A stretch of DNA of 64,000 bases from an uncultured Marivita sp. (GCF_947488135.1 NZ_CANKYW010000007.1:124001-188000); one strand, 5' to 3'. Counted from the stretch's first letter, positions 53,296 to 63,394 are shown. Program-made: numbers and translations. Notes: generated by a model not told the origin, from the sequence alone.

Positions 53296-54925
53296 AGGCC
53301 TTGATCTCGGCCCCGTTGGGCAGTTTGAAGTCCTGCGTCCGGATGGTGGCGCGTTCCTTCATCTGCGCCTTCACCGCCGCGCGGCGTTCCTTGGCCGCGG
53401 CGGCCTTGTCGGCGCTGGCCTCCCAATCCTCCATCTGCGCCTCGGCGATGGTGCGGGTTTCGTCAAAATGGAAGTCGAGCTTGTTCTTCGATTGCGGGCC
53501 GGTGTAGCCGACCTTGCCCAGATCGTAGAACGTCCGGCCCACGCCTGCCTTCAGGAAGGCGTAGAGACAGCCCAGAAGGTACCGCCGCCGGAACCCTGTG
53601 CCGCGCCATGGGTAATGGAACAGGGCTTTTTTCATGTAGAAGCGGCGGTAATTGTTCATCACGCCGTCCAGCAACTCCCCCCGCTCCATCGCGGCGGGCT
53701 TCATGATCGGCGTGACGAAGTTATAGCGACTGAAATCAAAGACCTCGACCTGATCCTTCATCTCCTGAAAAAGCGGCGTAAAGGGCCAAGGCGTATACAT
53801 CGACCAGTTGGCAAGATCGGGTTGCCAGTCCCACGCCATCTTGTAGGTTTCTTCCAGCGTCTCGGGCGTTTCGTTGTCCAAACCGACGATGAACTGCGCC
53901 TCGACAAGGATATCGGCCTCGCGCAGAAGGCGGATGGCTTCCTTGTTTTCCTCGACCTTTGTTTCCTTGTTGAAGATGTCGAGTTTCATCTGCGCTGCCG
54001 CCTCGGTGCCCAAGGACACATGCACCAGCCCCGCCTTGCGGTAGAACTTAAGCAAATCGCGGTCGCGGTAGATGTCCGTCACCCGCGTGTTGATGCCCCA
54101 TTTCACCCGTTTCGGCAGGCCCCTGTCGATCAATTCCTGACAGAAGGCGACAAATTTCTTCTTGTTGATGGTGGGTTCTTCGTCGGCAAGGATGAAGAAC
54201 CCGACGCCGTGGTTGTTCACCAGATCCTCGATTTCGTCCACCACGTCCTTGGGATCGCGCACGCGGTAATCACGCCAGAACTTCCACTGCGAACAGAACG
54301 AACAGGTGAACGGACAGCCGCGGGCAAGGTTCGGGATGGCAACGCGGGTGCCCAGCGGGATGTAGATGTATTTCGACCATTCCAGCACGGTCCAGTCCGG
54401 CTTGATCTTGGACAGGTCCTTGACCGTGCTGGCGGCCGGGGTCGCGACGATCTGGTCGCCGTCGAGGAAGGCCAGACCTTTAATCTTGTGCTTGTCGGCG
54501 GGCCAGCGCCCGTCTTCGATGGCCAGCATCAGCTCGGTGCAGATCTCTTCCCCCTCGCCGCGCACGATCACGTCGATCCAGGGCGCCTCGGACAGCACCT
54601 GTTTGAACATGAAGGTCGCGTGTACGCCGCCCATGACGCGCACGGCATTCGGAACCACCTCGCTCGCGATCTTGAGCACATCTTCGGCGCGGTAGATCGA
54701 CGGGGTGATGGCGGTGACGCCCACCACGTCGGGATTGATCTCTTCCATCCGACGGGCCACTTCGGCGTCGTCGAGATTGTCGGTCATCGCGTCGATGAAT
54801 GCGACATCGTCGAACCCGGCCTGGCGCAGATGCCCGGTCAGGTAGGCGACCCAGGCCGGGGGCCATGTCCCAGCGATCTCGGCCCCGCCAGAGCGGTAAT
54901 TTGGATGAACGAACAAGATGCGCAT
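53261..54925 (-). CDS. bchE: Mg-protoporphyrin IX monomethyl ester anaerobic cyclase
   Basis: A 554-residue B12-binding radical SAM enzyme forming the isocyclic ring of bacteriochlorophyll without oxygen. The N-terminal cobalamin-binding domain opens [38 protein letters not shown]; the radical SAM cluster motif is CPFTCSFC (Cys204, 208, 211). The ATG at 54925 fits the family opening. Upstream lie an FNR-type and a PpsR-type box. No other photosynthesis genes except bchJ are in the window. Confidence 0.95.
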   Translation of the reverse strand: MRILFVHPNYRSGGAEIAGTWPPAWVAYLTGHLRQAGFDDVAFIDAMTDNLDDAEVARRMEEINPDVVGVTAITPSIYRAEDVLKIASEVVPNAVRVMGGVHATFMFKQVLSEAPWIDVIVRGEGEEICTELMLAIEDGRWPADKHKIKGLAFLDGDQIVATPAASTVKDLSKIKPDWTVLEWSKYIYIPLGTRVAIPNLARGCPFTCSFCSQWKFWRDYRVRDPKDVVDEIEDLVNNHGVGFFILADEEPTINKKKFVAFCQELIDRGLPKRVKWGINTRVTDIYRDRDLLKFYRKAGLVHVSLGTEAAAQMKLDIFNKETKVEENKEAIRLLREADILVEAQFIVGLDNETPETLEETYKMAWDWQPDLANWSMYTPWPFTPLFQEMKDQVEVFDFSRYNFVTPIMKPAAMERGELLDGVMNNYRRFYMKKALFHYPWRGTGFRRRYLLGCLYAFLKAGVGRTFYDLGKVGYTGPQSKNKLDFHFDETRTIAEAQMEDWEASADKAAAAKERRAAVKAQMKERATIRTQDFKLPNGAEIKACGGGSQQMEDV

Positions 54926-54941
54926 GGCGAGTCTCCCTATG

Positions 54942-54959
54942 TGTAAACTCATCCTGACA
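54942..54959 (-). promoter_or_regulatory. PpsR/CrtJ-type operator (TGT-N12-ACA) upstream of bchE
   Basis: TGT (54942-54944), twelve bases, ACA (54957-54959): the exact consensus for PpsR/CrtJ, the aerobic repressor of photosynthesis genes. It begins 17 bp upstream of the bchE start codon and would overlap the transcription start predicted from the FNR box. Confidence 0.65.
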
Positions 54960-54978
54960 CCTTATGCGTCAGAAATAT

Positions 54979-54992
54979 TTGACACAGATCAA
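54979..54992 (-). promoter_or_regulatory. FNR/FnrL-type box upstream of bchE
   Basis: TTGAC-ACAG-ATCAA, one mismatch from the FNR consensus TTGAT-N4-ATCAA, centred about 60 bp before the bchE start codon. FnrL activation of bchE under low oxygen is established in Rhodobacter, which supports the reading. Confidence 0.75.
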
Positions 54993-55061
54993 AATGACGC
55001 GCCCCTTTTCCTGCACCCCCCATGTGCTAGCCTGCGTGCGAACAGCGAAGGGGAGACAGAC

Positions 55062-55754
55062 ATGAACATCATCTGGCTGGGACATGGATCGTTCCGCATC
55101 GAAATCGGCGACCAAATCCTGCTTATCGATCCTTGGATCAACGGCAATCCCATGATGGACGGTCAGGATACCGAGGCCGCCATCGCGGGGGCGACGCATA
55201 TCCTCGTCACCCACGGCCACTTTGACCACACCGCCGACATCGTGGAGATCTCGGACAAGACCGGCGCGCCGGTGTCCGGGATGGTCGAACTGGCGCAGCA
55301 CCTGCACGGGCTTGGCGCGAAAGAGGGCCATGCCTTCAACAAGGGCGGGACGATCACGCTGGGCAATGTCGCGGCGACGCTGGTGCCCGCGTCGCACTCG
55401 TCCTCCATGCAGGTCGGCGACGACAAGCGCTACATGGGGATGGAGACGGGCTTCATCCTGCGCGGCGATGGCAAGACGCTCTATTTCTCGGGCGATACGT
55501 CGATCATGGCCGACATGGAGTGGATCGGGGATTACTACAAACCCGACATCGGCATCCTGTCAGCGGGCGGATACTATACGATGGACATGGCAGGTGTGGC
55601 CTATGCTGCGAAGCGGTATTTCGACTTCAAGACGCTGATCCCTTGCCACTACCGGACCTTCCCGGCGCTGGAGCAATCGGCCGAAGGGTTAATCCGCGCC
55701 CTGCCCGACGTGGACGTGATCGAACCGCAGGTGATGCAGGCGATCTCGATTTGA
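55062..55754 (+). CDS. Metal-dependent hydrolase, UPF0173 family
   Basis: A 230-residue metallo-beta-lactamase-fold hydrolase: NIIWLGHGSFRIEIGDQILLIDPWINGNP, the metal motif VTHGHFDHTADI, later GMETGFILRGDGKTLYFSGDTSIMADMEWIG and the C-terminal TLIPCHYRTFPALEQ. The ATG at 55062 follows AGGGGAG. Physiological substrate unknown. It is divergent from bchE and ends in a strong terminator. Confidence 0.92.
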   Translation: MNIIWLGHGSFRIEIGDQILLIDPWINGNPMMDGQDTEAAIAGATHILVTHGHFDHTADIVEISDKTGAPVSGMVELAQHLHGLGAKEGHAFNKGGTITLGNVAATLVPASHSSSMQVGDDKRYMGMETGFILRGDGKTLYFSGDTSIMADMEWIGDYYKPDIGILSAGGYYTMDMAGVAYAAKRYFDFKTLIPCHYRTFPALEQSAEGLIRALPDVDVIEPQVMQAISI

Positions 55755-55805
55755 CCGCACAGGATCTCAATCACGCGCACACGGGTTGCGTTGTCGAATA
55801 AGAAT

Positions 55806-55830
55806 GGCCGGGGAACAGTGCTCCCCGGCC
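55806..55830 (+). terminator. Intrinsic terminator of the UPF0173 gene
   Basis: A 9-bp perfect stem GGCCGGGGA/TCCCCGGCC with a 7-base loop, followed by ACTTTCGTTTT. It lies 51 bp after the stop codon and could also serve the converging OmpA gene. Confidence 0.8.
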
Positions 55831-55864
55831 ACTTTCGTTTTGGCAATTTGTAAGTGTGAGCCGA

Positions 55865-57808
55865 TCAGCCGCCTTGCAGTAGCGGCGTGATCCGACGAAT
55901 GGCGGCGCGGCGATTGGCACGTTCCGACACCTGCGTTTCGATCAGAAGGTCGCTTTCACCGTAGCCCTGAAGCACCATGTTCTCGGGAGGCACGTCGAAA
56001 TATTCGGTCAGGGCAAGCGCCACCGATTCCGCCCTGCGGTCCGAGAGCGCGAGGTTGAATGCGTAGCTTCCAACCGCGTCGGTATGGCCTTCGATCAGGA
56101 ACACCTCACCCGGATTGCGTTCGATGGCAGCCCGCATCGCGAGGCCCAAGGCGCGCAATTCCTCGGCTTCCTCGGCACGGATGGCGGCGCTGCCGGATTC
56201 GAAGTTGATGTTGTTGACGGTCACTTCCGGCACGAGCTCGCGCACGCGGTCGATGTTGCGCACCTGGTTGAGCGAAAAGCGACGATTGACCGGGGTTTCG
56301 GCCTGTGCCGCCAGCGCCCGTTCCAGTTCATCTGCGTCCGACCCACCCTGGTAGATCACGCGGTTCCGGGTCCCGGCGTCTGTGGCTTGCGGCAATTCGT
56401 TGACCACCACCTGTTCGGTTTGCTGCGTGTCGTCGAACAGGACGACTTCTGTCCCATCCTGAAGGGTTCGCGTCCGGCGTAGAACCTGACCGTTGGCGGC
56501 GCGCACGGTTTCCACAACAGTGCCATCATCGTAGCTGACGACGTTACGGGTCGATCCGTCGTTGTATTCATATGTCGTGATTTCGGCACCGGGACGACGC
56601 AGAAGCACATCGTCATTGCGCAGAACACGGTACTGGCCGTTGTTTTCGATGACCACCCGATCTCCGCTGTTCGAGACCACCTCGTCATCGCCTTGCAGGA
56701 TATCGGCAAGAACAGCGGCACCGAAGGCCACGGCACCGGCGGCAAAGATCGGGTCGATGCCGTCGTCATCGTCGTCTTCAGAGCGCGCCTCTTGGGTTTC
56801 CGCGCCAGTCTCTGCATCAGGGGCCTGAGTGACGTCTGTGTCGAAATCTTCCGTGGACTGCCGCACGTTCTCTTCCGTCACGGTTTCCTGTTTGGCCTCG
56901 GGAGAGTCTTCGTCACTTGCGGATGCCGCAGCGGCGCTTTGCATGACCCTGTTTTCGCTTTCAGCCACAGCCGCAGCCTGCGCTTCGTCGTCAAGTTCGG
57001 GCACTTCCGGCGCGTCAGAAGCAGCGGTGTCGGACGCTTGATCGGCGGGCTGCTCCGCAGTCGCGTCACTTTCCGAATTCTCCGCCTGCTCGAGAGCCTG
57101 CGCCAAGTCGTCATCGGCGTTTTCCGCTTCTGCCTCGGCGGTCGGCTCTGTAGGCTCGACCGTCTCTTCAGCGGTCTCTTCTTCTGCCGGCGCATCGACC
57201 GGAGCCTCCGCAGTCGCGTCCTGGTCAGTGGCGCTTTCCGCCTCTGCCTCGGCGGTCGGCTCTGTAGCCTCAACCGTATCTTCAACGGTCTCCTCTTCTT
57301 CTGGCGCCTCGGCCGGAGCCTCCGCAGTCACGTCCTGATCAGCCGCGTCTTCCTCAGGCGCTTGTTCTTCAGGCGCTTCGGCAAGCTCTTCGGTTTCTGG
57401 CGACGCAGAGTCAGCTTCCGGCGTATCCGCTTGCGGGTCCGCGGCGTCAGCCGCCTCCGGTGCCGGGGACGCATCGCCGCCCGCCACATTGTCTTGAGCG
57501 TCCGTACCGCGTGCCAGGACTTGTTCCAGATCCACACCGGGCAATTCAACTCCCGCCTCAACCATGGACTCGGCCATGGTCACGACCTGCGCTCCCAGCG
57601 AAGGGTCGGACGTCGCAGCGGTCACGAGCGTGCAGTTGAGCGTGTCCGGCTGTTCGGCATCGGTTTCACACTGGTCTGCCAGCGCGTCCAACAATTGTTT
57701 CATTTGCCCCGGCGGCAGCGTATCGTCGGCCTGTTGGGCCGCTATTGGTCCGCTCAGGGCGATGGTCAGTGCTGTGGCCGAAGCCGTCATCAGTTTGACC
57801 GGTGTCAT
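55865..57808 (-). CDS. OmpA-family protein with long acidic repeat region
   Basis: A 647-residue outer-membrane/peptidoglycan-linked protein. Signal peptide (MTPVKLMTASATALTIALSGPIAAQQ), a small N-terminal domain with two cysteines (~40-100), then ~270 residues of Ala/Glu/Thr/Asp-rich sequence with a tandem 38-residue repeat (residues ~154-229), a hydrophobic bit (DPIFAAGAVAFGAAVLADIL, ~355), a beta-rich segment, and a C-terminal OmpA domain (INFESGSAAIRAEE..., FLIEGHTDAVGS, LSDRRAESVALALTEYF) that should bind peptidoglycan. Confidence 0.9.
   Translation of the reverse strand: MTPVKLMTASATALTIALSGPIAAQQADDTLPPGQMKQLLDALADQCETDAEQPDTLNCTLVTAATSDPSLGAQVVTMAESMVEAGVELPGVDLEQVLARGTDAQDNVAGGDASPAPEAADAADPQADTPEADSASPETEELAEAPEEQAPEEDAADQDVTAEAPAEAPEEEETVEDTVEATEPTAEAEAESATDQDATAEAPVDAPAEEETAEETVEPTEPTAEAEAENADDDLAQALEQAENSESDATAEQPADQASDTAASDAPEVPELDDEAQAAAVAESENRVMQSAAAASASDEDSPEAKQETVTEENVRQSTEDFDTDVTQAPDAETGAETQEARSEDDDDDGIDPIFAAGAVAFGAAVLADILQGDDEVVSNSGDRVVIENNGQYRVLRNDDVLLRRPGAEITTYEYNDGSTRNVVSYDDGTVVETVRAANGQVLRRTRTLQDGTEVVLFDDTQQTEQVVVNELPQATDAGTRNRVIYQGGSDADELERALAAQAETPVNRRFSLNQVRNIDRVRELVPEVTVNNINFESGSAAIRAEEAEELRALGLAMRAAIERNPGEVFLIEGHTDAVGSYAFNLALSDRRAESVALALTEYFDVPPENMVLQGYGESDLLIETQVSERANRRAAIRRITPLLQGG
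57121..57348. repeat. Tandem 114-bp coding repeat in the OmpA-family gene
   Basis: Two direct copies (57121-57234 and 57235-57348) with a period of 114 bp, coding for near-identical 38-residue acidic units such as TAEAPVDAPAEEETAEETVE. The phrase TCTGCCTCGGCGGTCGGCTC is shared exactly. It is prone to copy-number change by slippage or recombination. Confidence 0.8.
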
Positions 57809-57899
57809 GGCAATCTCCTTTGAAATGTCCAATCGGACTGGTTCAAAGAACGTGGGACCGGTCTGATTTGTTCCGCGTTGGAGGCGGAACAAAAGCAAC

Positions 57900-57930
57900 A
57901 GGCCCCGCCTGCCGTGGCAGAAAGGGGCCT
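57900..57930 (-). terminator. Hairpin downstream of the metZ-like gene
   Basis: AGGCCCC (57900-57906) pairs with GGGGCCT (57924-57930). It lies 54 bp after the metZ-like stop codon; the minus-strand side is followed by GTTGCTTTTG and the plus-strand side by GTTTTTCTCTT. It may terminate in either direction. Confidence 0.6.
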
Positions 57931-57983
57931 GTTTTTCTCTTCATAATAGACGCGTCTTTGGCCCTGAAAGCCTGAACGCAGTC

Positions 57984-59273
57984 TTACTTGACCGCGTTCA
58001 GCGCCTTGTTCAGATCGGCGATCAGATCCGTCGGATCCTCGATCCCGATGGAGATCCGCACCACGCTGGGCCCGGCACCCGCCGCTTCCTGCTGTTCCGG
58101 CGTCAATTGCCGGTGCGTGGTCGAGGCCGAGTGAATGACAAGGCTGCGCGTGTCGCCAAGGTTCGCGACGTGGCTGAAAATCTCGAGCGAGTCGACGAAT
58201 TTCACGCAGGCGTCGTAGCCGCCCTTGAGCTTGACCGTGAACAGACCACCCGCGCCCTTCGGGCAGATTTTCTCAACCCGGTGATTGTAGGGCGACGACG
58301 GAAGGCCCGCATAGGTCACGGCCTCGACCGCATCATGGGTTTCGAGCCAGGACGCCACTTCCATCGCGTTCTCGACATGGCGTTGCATCCGCAGGGACAA
58401 CGTCTCGATCCCCATGAGCGTGTAATGCGCCGCCTGCGGGTTCAGCGTCATGCCCAGATCGCGCAACCCGATGGCGATGCCGTGGAAGGTAAAGGCGAGC
58501 GGGCCGAAGGTCTCGTGGAACTTGAGACCGTGATAGGCCGGTTCCGGCGCGCTGAGCGACGGGAACTTGTCCGACGCGGACCAGTCGAACTTGCCCGAAT
58601 CCACCACGACGCCGCCGGTGACGGTGCCATTGCCGGTCAGGAACTTGGTCATCGAATGCACGACCAGCGTAGCCCCATGTTCGATGGGGCGGCACAGGTA
58701 CGGCGTGGCCGAGGTGTTGTCGACGATCAGCGGGATACCTGCGTCATCGGCCACGGCGGCAATCGCATCGAGATCGGTGATGTAGCCACCCGGATTGGCG
58801 ATGGATTCGCAGAACACCGCGCGGGTGTCGTCGTTGATCGCGGCCTTGACCGCGTCCAGATCGTCGAAATCGACAAAGGTCGCGGACCAGCCGAACCGTT
58901 TGATCGTGTGGCTGAACTGCGTGACCGTGCCGCCGTAAAGCCGCGTCGAGGCGACCACGTTCTTGCCCGGCCCCATCAGCGGGAAAAGCGCCATGATCTG
59001 CGCCGCGTGGCCCGAGGAACAGCAGACAGCACCTGCCCCGCCTTCGAGCGTCGCCATGCGTTCCTGAAGCGCGGCGACGGTCGGGTTGGTCAGGCGGGAA
59101 TAGATGTAGCCCACTTCCTGAAGGTTGAACAAAGCCGCCGCGTGATCTGCATCGCGGAACACATAAGCCGTGGTCTGGTAGATCGGCACCTGCCGTGCGC
59201 CGGTCGCCGGATCGGGCCGTGCGCCCGCATGGATCTGAAGCGTGTCGAAGCCGTAGTCGGGTCCGTCGGTCAT
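57984..59273 (-). CDS. O-acetylhomoserine sulfhydrylase-type enzyme (Cys/Met metabolism PLP family)
   Basis: A 429-residue gamma-family PLP enzyme, [38 protein letters not shown] at the N-terminus. The PLP lysine is in [19 protein letters not shown], and the cofactor ring contact in YGGTVTQF. It resembles O-acetylhomoserine aminocarboxypropyltransferase (MetY/MetZ), which makes homocysteine from sulfide. The ATG at 59273 matches the family opening. The 226-bp divergent region with the quinone oxidoreductase contains overlapping inverted repeats. Confidence 0.9.
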   Translation of the reverse strand: MTDGPDYGFDTLQIHAGARPDPATGARQVPIYQTTAYVFRDADHAAALFNLQEVGYIYSRLTNPTVAALQERMATLEGGAGAVCCSSGHAAQIMALFPLMGPGKNVVASTRLYGGTVTQFSHTIKRFGWSATFVDFDDLDAVKAAINDDTRAVFCESIANPGGYITDLDAIAAVADDAGIPLIVDNTSATPYLCRPIEHGATLVVHSMTKFLTGNGTVTGGVVVDSGKFDWSASDKFPSLSAPEPAYHGLKFHETFGPLAFTFHGIAIGLRDLGMTLNPQAAHYTLMGIETLSLRMQRHVENAMEVASWLETHDAVEAVTYAGLPSSPYNHRVEKICPKGAGGLFTVKLKGGYDACVKFVDSLEIFSHVANLGDTRSLVIHSASTTHRQLTPEQQEAAGAGPSVVRISIGIEDPTDLIADLNKALNAVK

Positions 59274-59344
59274 GGATATCTCCCCCATTGGTATGTCTGG
59301 TTGCGCACAGGATTAGGGCATCGCGACGAGGCTCACAACTGCCG

Positions 59345-59393
59345 CTGTTCGGGAAAGAACGCAGGTCCAGAAACGGATCGTCCGAACAGGACC
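59345..59393 (-). promoter_or_regulatory. Overlapping inverted repeats in the leader of the metZ-like gene
   Basis: CTGTTCGG (59345-59352) can pair with CCGAACAG (59382-59389), while GGTCC (59364-59368) can pair with GGACC (59389-59393). The two downstream arms abut and share one base, so the stems compete. The layout resembles an attenuator, but no known riboswitch class was recognised. Confidence 0.3.
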
Positions 59394-59499
59394 GACGTTT
59401 CGCATGCCCACGCCCCGGCAGAACTCTGTTTTCCCGGGCTTGCGGTGGACCGGCAATCTGCGACACAAGGAGACCATCCAGACAGGAGACCTGATCGCC

Positions 59500-60489
59500 A
59501 TGACCCGCCCCAGCACCATGACCGCCGTTGAAATCAGCACGCATGGCGGGCCGGAGGTACTCAAACCCGTGAGCGTTCCGGTGCCAATCCCAAAGGCGGG
59601 GGAAATTCTGATCAAGGTGGACTATGCCGGGGTCAACCGTCCCGATGCCCTGCAACGGGCCGGGCTCTACAACCCGCCGCCCGACGCGTCGCCCCTGCCC
59701 GGACTCGAAGCCGCTGGCACCGTAGCCGCGGTGGGCGCAGGTGTCTCGCGTTGGGCCGAAGGCGACGCGGTGACGGCGCTGTTGCCGGGGGGCGGTTACG
59801 CGGAATACGTGACCACATTTGCCGATCACGCCTTACCGGTGCCCGACGGCATGCCGATGGACCGGGCAGCCGCGCTCTGCGAGACGTTTTTTACCGTTTG
59901 GTCAAATGTGTTCCGGCGCGGCGGGTTGCGGGCTGGCGAGCGGTTTCTCGTCCATGGCGGATCAAGCGGCATTGGCACAACGGCGATCCAATTGGCCGCG
60001 TTGCGCGGAGCGCGGGTGTTCACCACCGCCGGGTCCGAGGACAAGTGCACCGCCTGCCTCGCGCTTGGCGCAGAGGCCGCGTGGAACTACCGCGAGGTGG
60101 ATTTCGTCGACCTCATGCAGGCCCAAGGCGGTGCGGATGTGATCCTCGACATGGTGGGCGGCGATTACATCCCGCGCAACCTCAAGGCGCTGGCCGAAGA
60201 CGGGCGTCTGGTGCAGATCGCCTTCCTGCAAGGCCCCAAGGCCGAGGTGAACTTCGCGCCGCTGATGATGAAGCGGCAGACCATCACCGGATCGACCCTG
60301 CGCCCGCAATCTGTCGCGGCGAAGGCCGCCATCGCCCGCGATCTGGAGACCGAGATCTGGCCGCATCTGGCCTCTGGCCGCATCGCGCCGGTGATGGACA
60401 GCGAGTTCGCACTGGCCGACGCCGCGAAGGCCCACACGCGCATGGAAAGCTCGACCCATATCGGCAAGATCGTGTTGAAGGTCGCCTGA
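59500..60489 (+). CDS. NAD(P)H quinone oxidoreductase, PIG3/QOR-type
   Basis: A 329-residue zinc-independent medium-chain reductase. GroES-like domain with DYAGVNRPDALQRAGLYNPPPDASPLPGLEAAGTVAAVG; NADPH-binding VHGGSSGIGTTAIQLAALRGARVFTTAGSEDKC (~150); and GGADVILDMVGGDYIPRNLKALAEDGRLVQIAF. The ATG at 59500 has AGGAGACC upstream; another lies six codons in. It reduces quinones or enals; physiological substrate unknown. It ends at a bidirectional terminator. Confidence 0.92.
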   Translation: MTRPSTMTAVEISTHGGPEVLKPVSVPVPIPKAGEILIKVDYAGVNRPDALQRAGLYNPPPDASPLPGLEAAGTVAAVGAGVSRWAEGDAVTALLPGGGYAEYVTTFADHALPVPDGMPMDRAAALCETFFTVWSNVFRRGGLRAGERFLVHGGSSGIGTTAIQLAALRGARVFTTAGSEDKCTACLALGAEAAWNYREVDFVDLMQAQGGADVILDMVGGDYIPRNLKALAEDGRLVQIAFLQGPKAEVNFAPLMMKRQTITGSTLRPQSVAAKAAIARDLETEIWPHLASGRIAPVMDSEFALADAAKAHTRMESSTHIGKIVLKVA

Positions 60490-60506
60490 ACGCGCCTCCG
60501 CCATAA

Positions 60507-60536
60507 AAAACGCCCCGGCGTGCGTCGGGGCGTTTT
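60507..60536. terminator. Bidirectional intrinsic terminator
   Basis: AAAACGCCCCG/CGGGGCGTTTT, an 11-bp perfect stem with an 8-base loop and A/T flanks on both sides, placed between the converging oxidoreductase and YeeE/YedE genes. It should end transcripts in both directions. Confidence 0.9.
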
Positions 60537-60558
60537 CGTTTCCAGACAGAGGTCGGAC

Positions 60559-61152
60559 CTACTCGGCCGGCACCTCGACGGCATCGCCTTCGCCCACAAG
60601 GCTGTCCGGCAGCGCAAAGGCCACCAGCACGAAAACAGCGCCCAGAACGATGCCCAGAACGTCCCCCGACATCGACATGAGACCGTCATAGGACGATCCC
60701 GGCACGGTCCCGAGCGTCACCTTGCCGCCTGCGACATCGTCCAGCAAACCGCTGGCTTTCCATGCCGGATAGGTCGCCATATACGCCGCAGCACCCAGCA
60801 AGCCGCCCGCGATGAAAAAGAGCGCGTCCTTGCGCCCTGTCGCCGCCGCGGCAACGCCGGTGCCGGGACAATAGCCCGACGCGGCCCAGCCAGCGCCCAG
60901 CATCAGCCCACCGATGAACACACCGACATAAGCGGCCTTGACCGACATATGGCCCACATCGACCAGCCCCAGCATCTGACCGCTGAACATCAGGATCGAC
61001 CCGACCCCGATGGCCAGAAGGATGGTTTTCATCAGGTGCAGCCGCCGCAGCGTCAACATCCCGCCGATCCAGTTGGGGTTCGTCGCCCCGATCCGGTCCA
61101 GCACGGCCCCGAAAGCCGCACCGATCACGATCGCAAGAAGAATGGAGGTCAT
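60559..61152 (-). CDS. YeeE/YedE family protein, half-size (second subunit, PmpB-like)
   Basis: A 197-residue half-transporter with about four to five membrane segments: LLAIVIGAAFGAVLDRIGATNPNWIGGMLTLRRLHLMKTILLAIGVGSI, then GLMLGAGWAASGYCPGTGVAAAATGRKDALFFIAGGLLGAAAYM. The conserved Cys is in SGYCPGTG. It pairs with the preceding half-size protein (3-bp gap) and corresponds to the second half of the fused YeeE type encoded at 30778. Role: import of a reduced sulfur species. Confidence 0.9.
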   Translation of the reverse strand: MTSILLAIVIGAAFGAVLDRIGATNPNWIGGMLTLRRLHLMKTILLAIGVGSILMFSGQMLGLVDVGHMSVKAAYVGVFIGGLMLGAGWAASGYCPGTGVAAAATGRKDALFFIAGGLLGAAAYMATYPAWKASGLLDDVAGGKVTLGTVPGSSYDGLMSMSGDVLGIVLGAVFVLVAFALPDSLVGEGDAVEVPAE

Positions 61153-61155
61153 GGT

Positions 61156-61704
61156 TCAGCCCTTTCTATACATCAGCATGGCGGTGGGAATCGCGGCAGC
61201 AAAGGCGCCCGCGGCGAAGATGTAGCCCGACAGCGCGGTCTGCATCATGCCCGACATCATGTGGCCAGAGGTGCAGCCCCCGGCCAGTCGCGCGCCGTAA
61301 AGAACGATGAAGCCACCAAGAAATGCGACCGCGTATCGCGCCACCGGCGTGTCGCCGTAATTTGCCCGCCAGATCGCGGGGACGACGCGTTCGACCGCGT
61401 CGATACCTCCACGCAGACTGGCCGAGGCAAAGGCCCCCAGCGCCATCGCGAGAACGAAAATAAAGCTGTAGTTCAACGGGTTGGCGGCGCTCTTGGCGTA
61501 GCTGCCATTCGACTTGGCCATATAGGCGTTGGTCGAGGTATACCCGTCGTCGGTTTGGGTGATGAAATCGGGGGTCACGACGTCCGCAACGATCCCGTCA
61601 AGGATCACGAACTGCGTCGACACCCCGATGGGCTTGACCAGCAGCACGGCGGCGAAAAACACCAGCCCGAGCAGCAGCCCTCCGGTTTTCCAGTTGAGTA
61701 CCAT
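61156..61704 (-). CDS. YeeE/YedE family protein, half-size (first subunit, PmpA-like)
   Basis: A 182-residue half-transporter with four membrane segments. A periplasmic part (residues ~30-85, FVILDGIVADVVTPDFITQTDDGYTSTNAYMAKSNGSYAKS) precedes AFLGGFIVLYGARLAGGCTSGHMMSGMMQTALSG with the conserved GGCTSGH cysteine. It starts 16 bp after a BigR/SqrR-type operator, which in related bacteria controls persulfide-detoxification operons that include such pairs. Confidence 0.9.
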   Translation of the reverse strand: MVLNWKTGGLLLGLVFFAAVLLVKPIGVSTQFVILDGIVADVVTPDFITQTDDGYTSTNAYMAKSNGSYAKSAANPLNYSFIFVLAMALGAFASASLRGGIDAVERVVPAIWRANYGDTPVARYAVAFLGGFIVLYGARLAGGCTSGHMMSGMMQTALSGYIFAAGAFAAAIPTAMLMYRKG

Positions 61705-61719
61705 GTGTTGCGCTCCTTC

Positions 61720-61739
61720 ATATTCTTCTTTCAGAATAT
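61720..61739 (-). promoter_or_regulatory. BigR/SqrR-type operator (ATTC-N8-GAAT)
   Basis: ATATTC, eight bases, GAATAT: a perfect 6+6 palindrome that contains the known ATTC-N8-GAAT site of the persulfide-responsive repressors BigR and SqrR. It lies 16-35 bp upstream of the first YeeE/YedE gene. The repressor gene itself is not adjacent. Confidence 0.8.
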
Positions 61740-61760
61740 CAAAAGAGCAGCTTTCCCGAC

Positions 61761-61774
61761 TTGATCTGCGTCAA
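61761..61774 (-). promoter_or_regulatory. FNR/FnrL-type box upstream of the YeeE/YedE pair
   Basis: TTGAT-CTGC-GTCAA, one mismatch from the FNR consensus, centred 38 bp upstream of the centre of the SqrR-type palindrome. Placed at -41.5 it would set the transcription start inside that palindrome, the classic arrangement for activator plus steric repressor. Confidence 0.6.
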
Positions 61775-61831
61775 ACACATGCGATTTGCCGAATTTATAG
61801 GAAGTGGGGCAGCTCATCGCGCCCAGCCCGA

Positions 61832-63322
<1,491 letters not shown>

Positions 63323-63354
63323 GTGCGGCGGGCCTCCCTTGGTCTTTGGTCAAA

Positions 63355-63381
63355 GGACCACCCGATTTCACCGGGTGGTCC
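63355..63381 (-). terminator. Hairpin between the binding-protein gene and glpK
   Basis: GGACCACCCG/CGGGTGGTCC, a 10-bp perfect stem with a 7-base loop, 33 bp upstream of the glpK start. On the minus strand it is followed only by TTTG, so termination may be partial and allow some read-through into glpK. Confidence 0.6.
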
Positions 63382-63394
63382 GTTATTTTGGTGC

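Noticed and set aside
52835-54946. 703-codon open frame on the plus strand opposite bchE
   Set aside because: bchE is unambiguous on the minus strand; the opposing translation has no family resemblance and arises from codon bias.
63338-63354. TTGGTCTTTGGTCAA near glpK as an FNR box
   Set aside because: Half-site spacing is five instead of four and the first half-site is a poor match.
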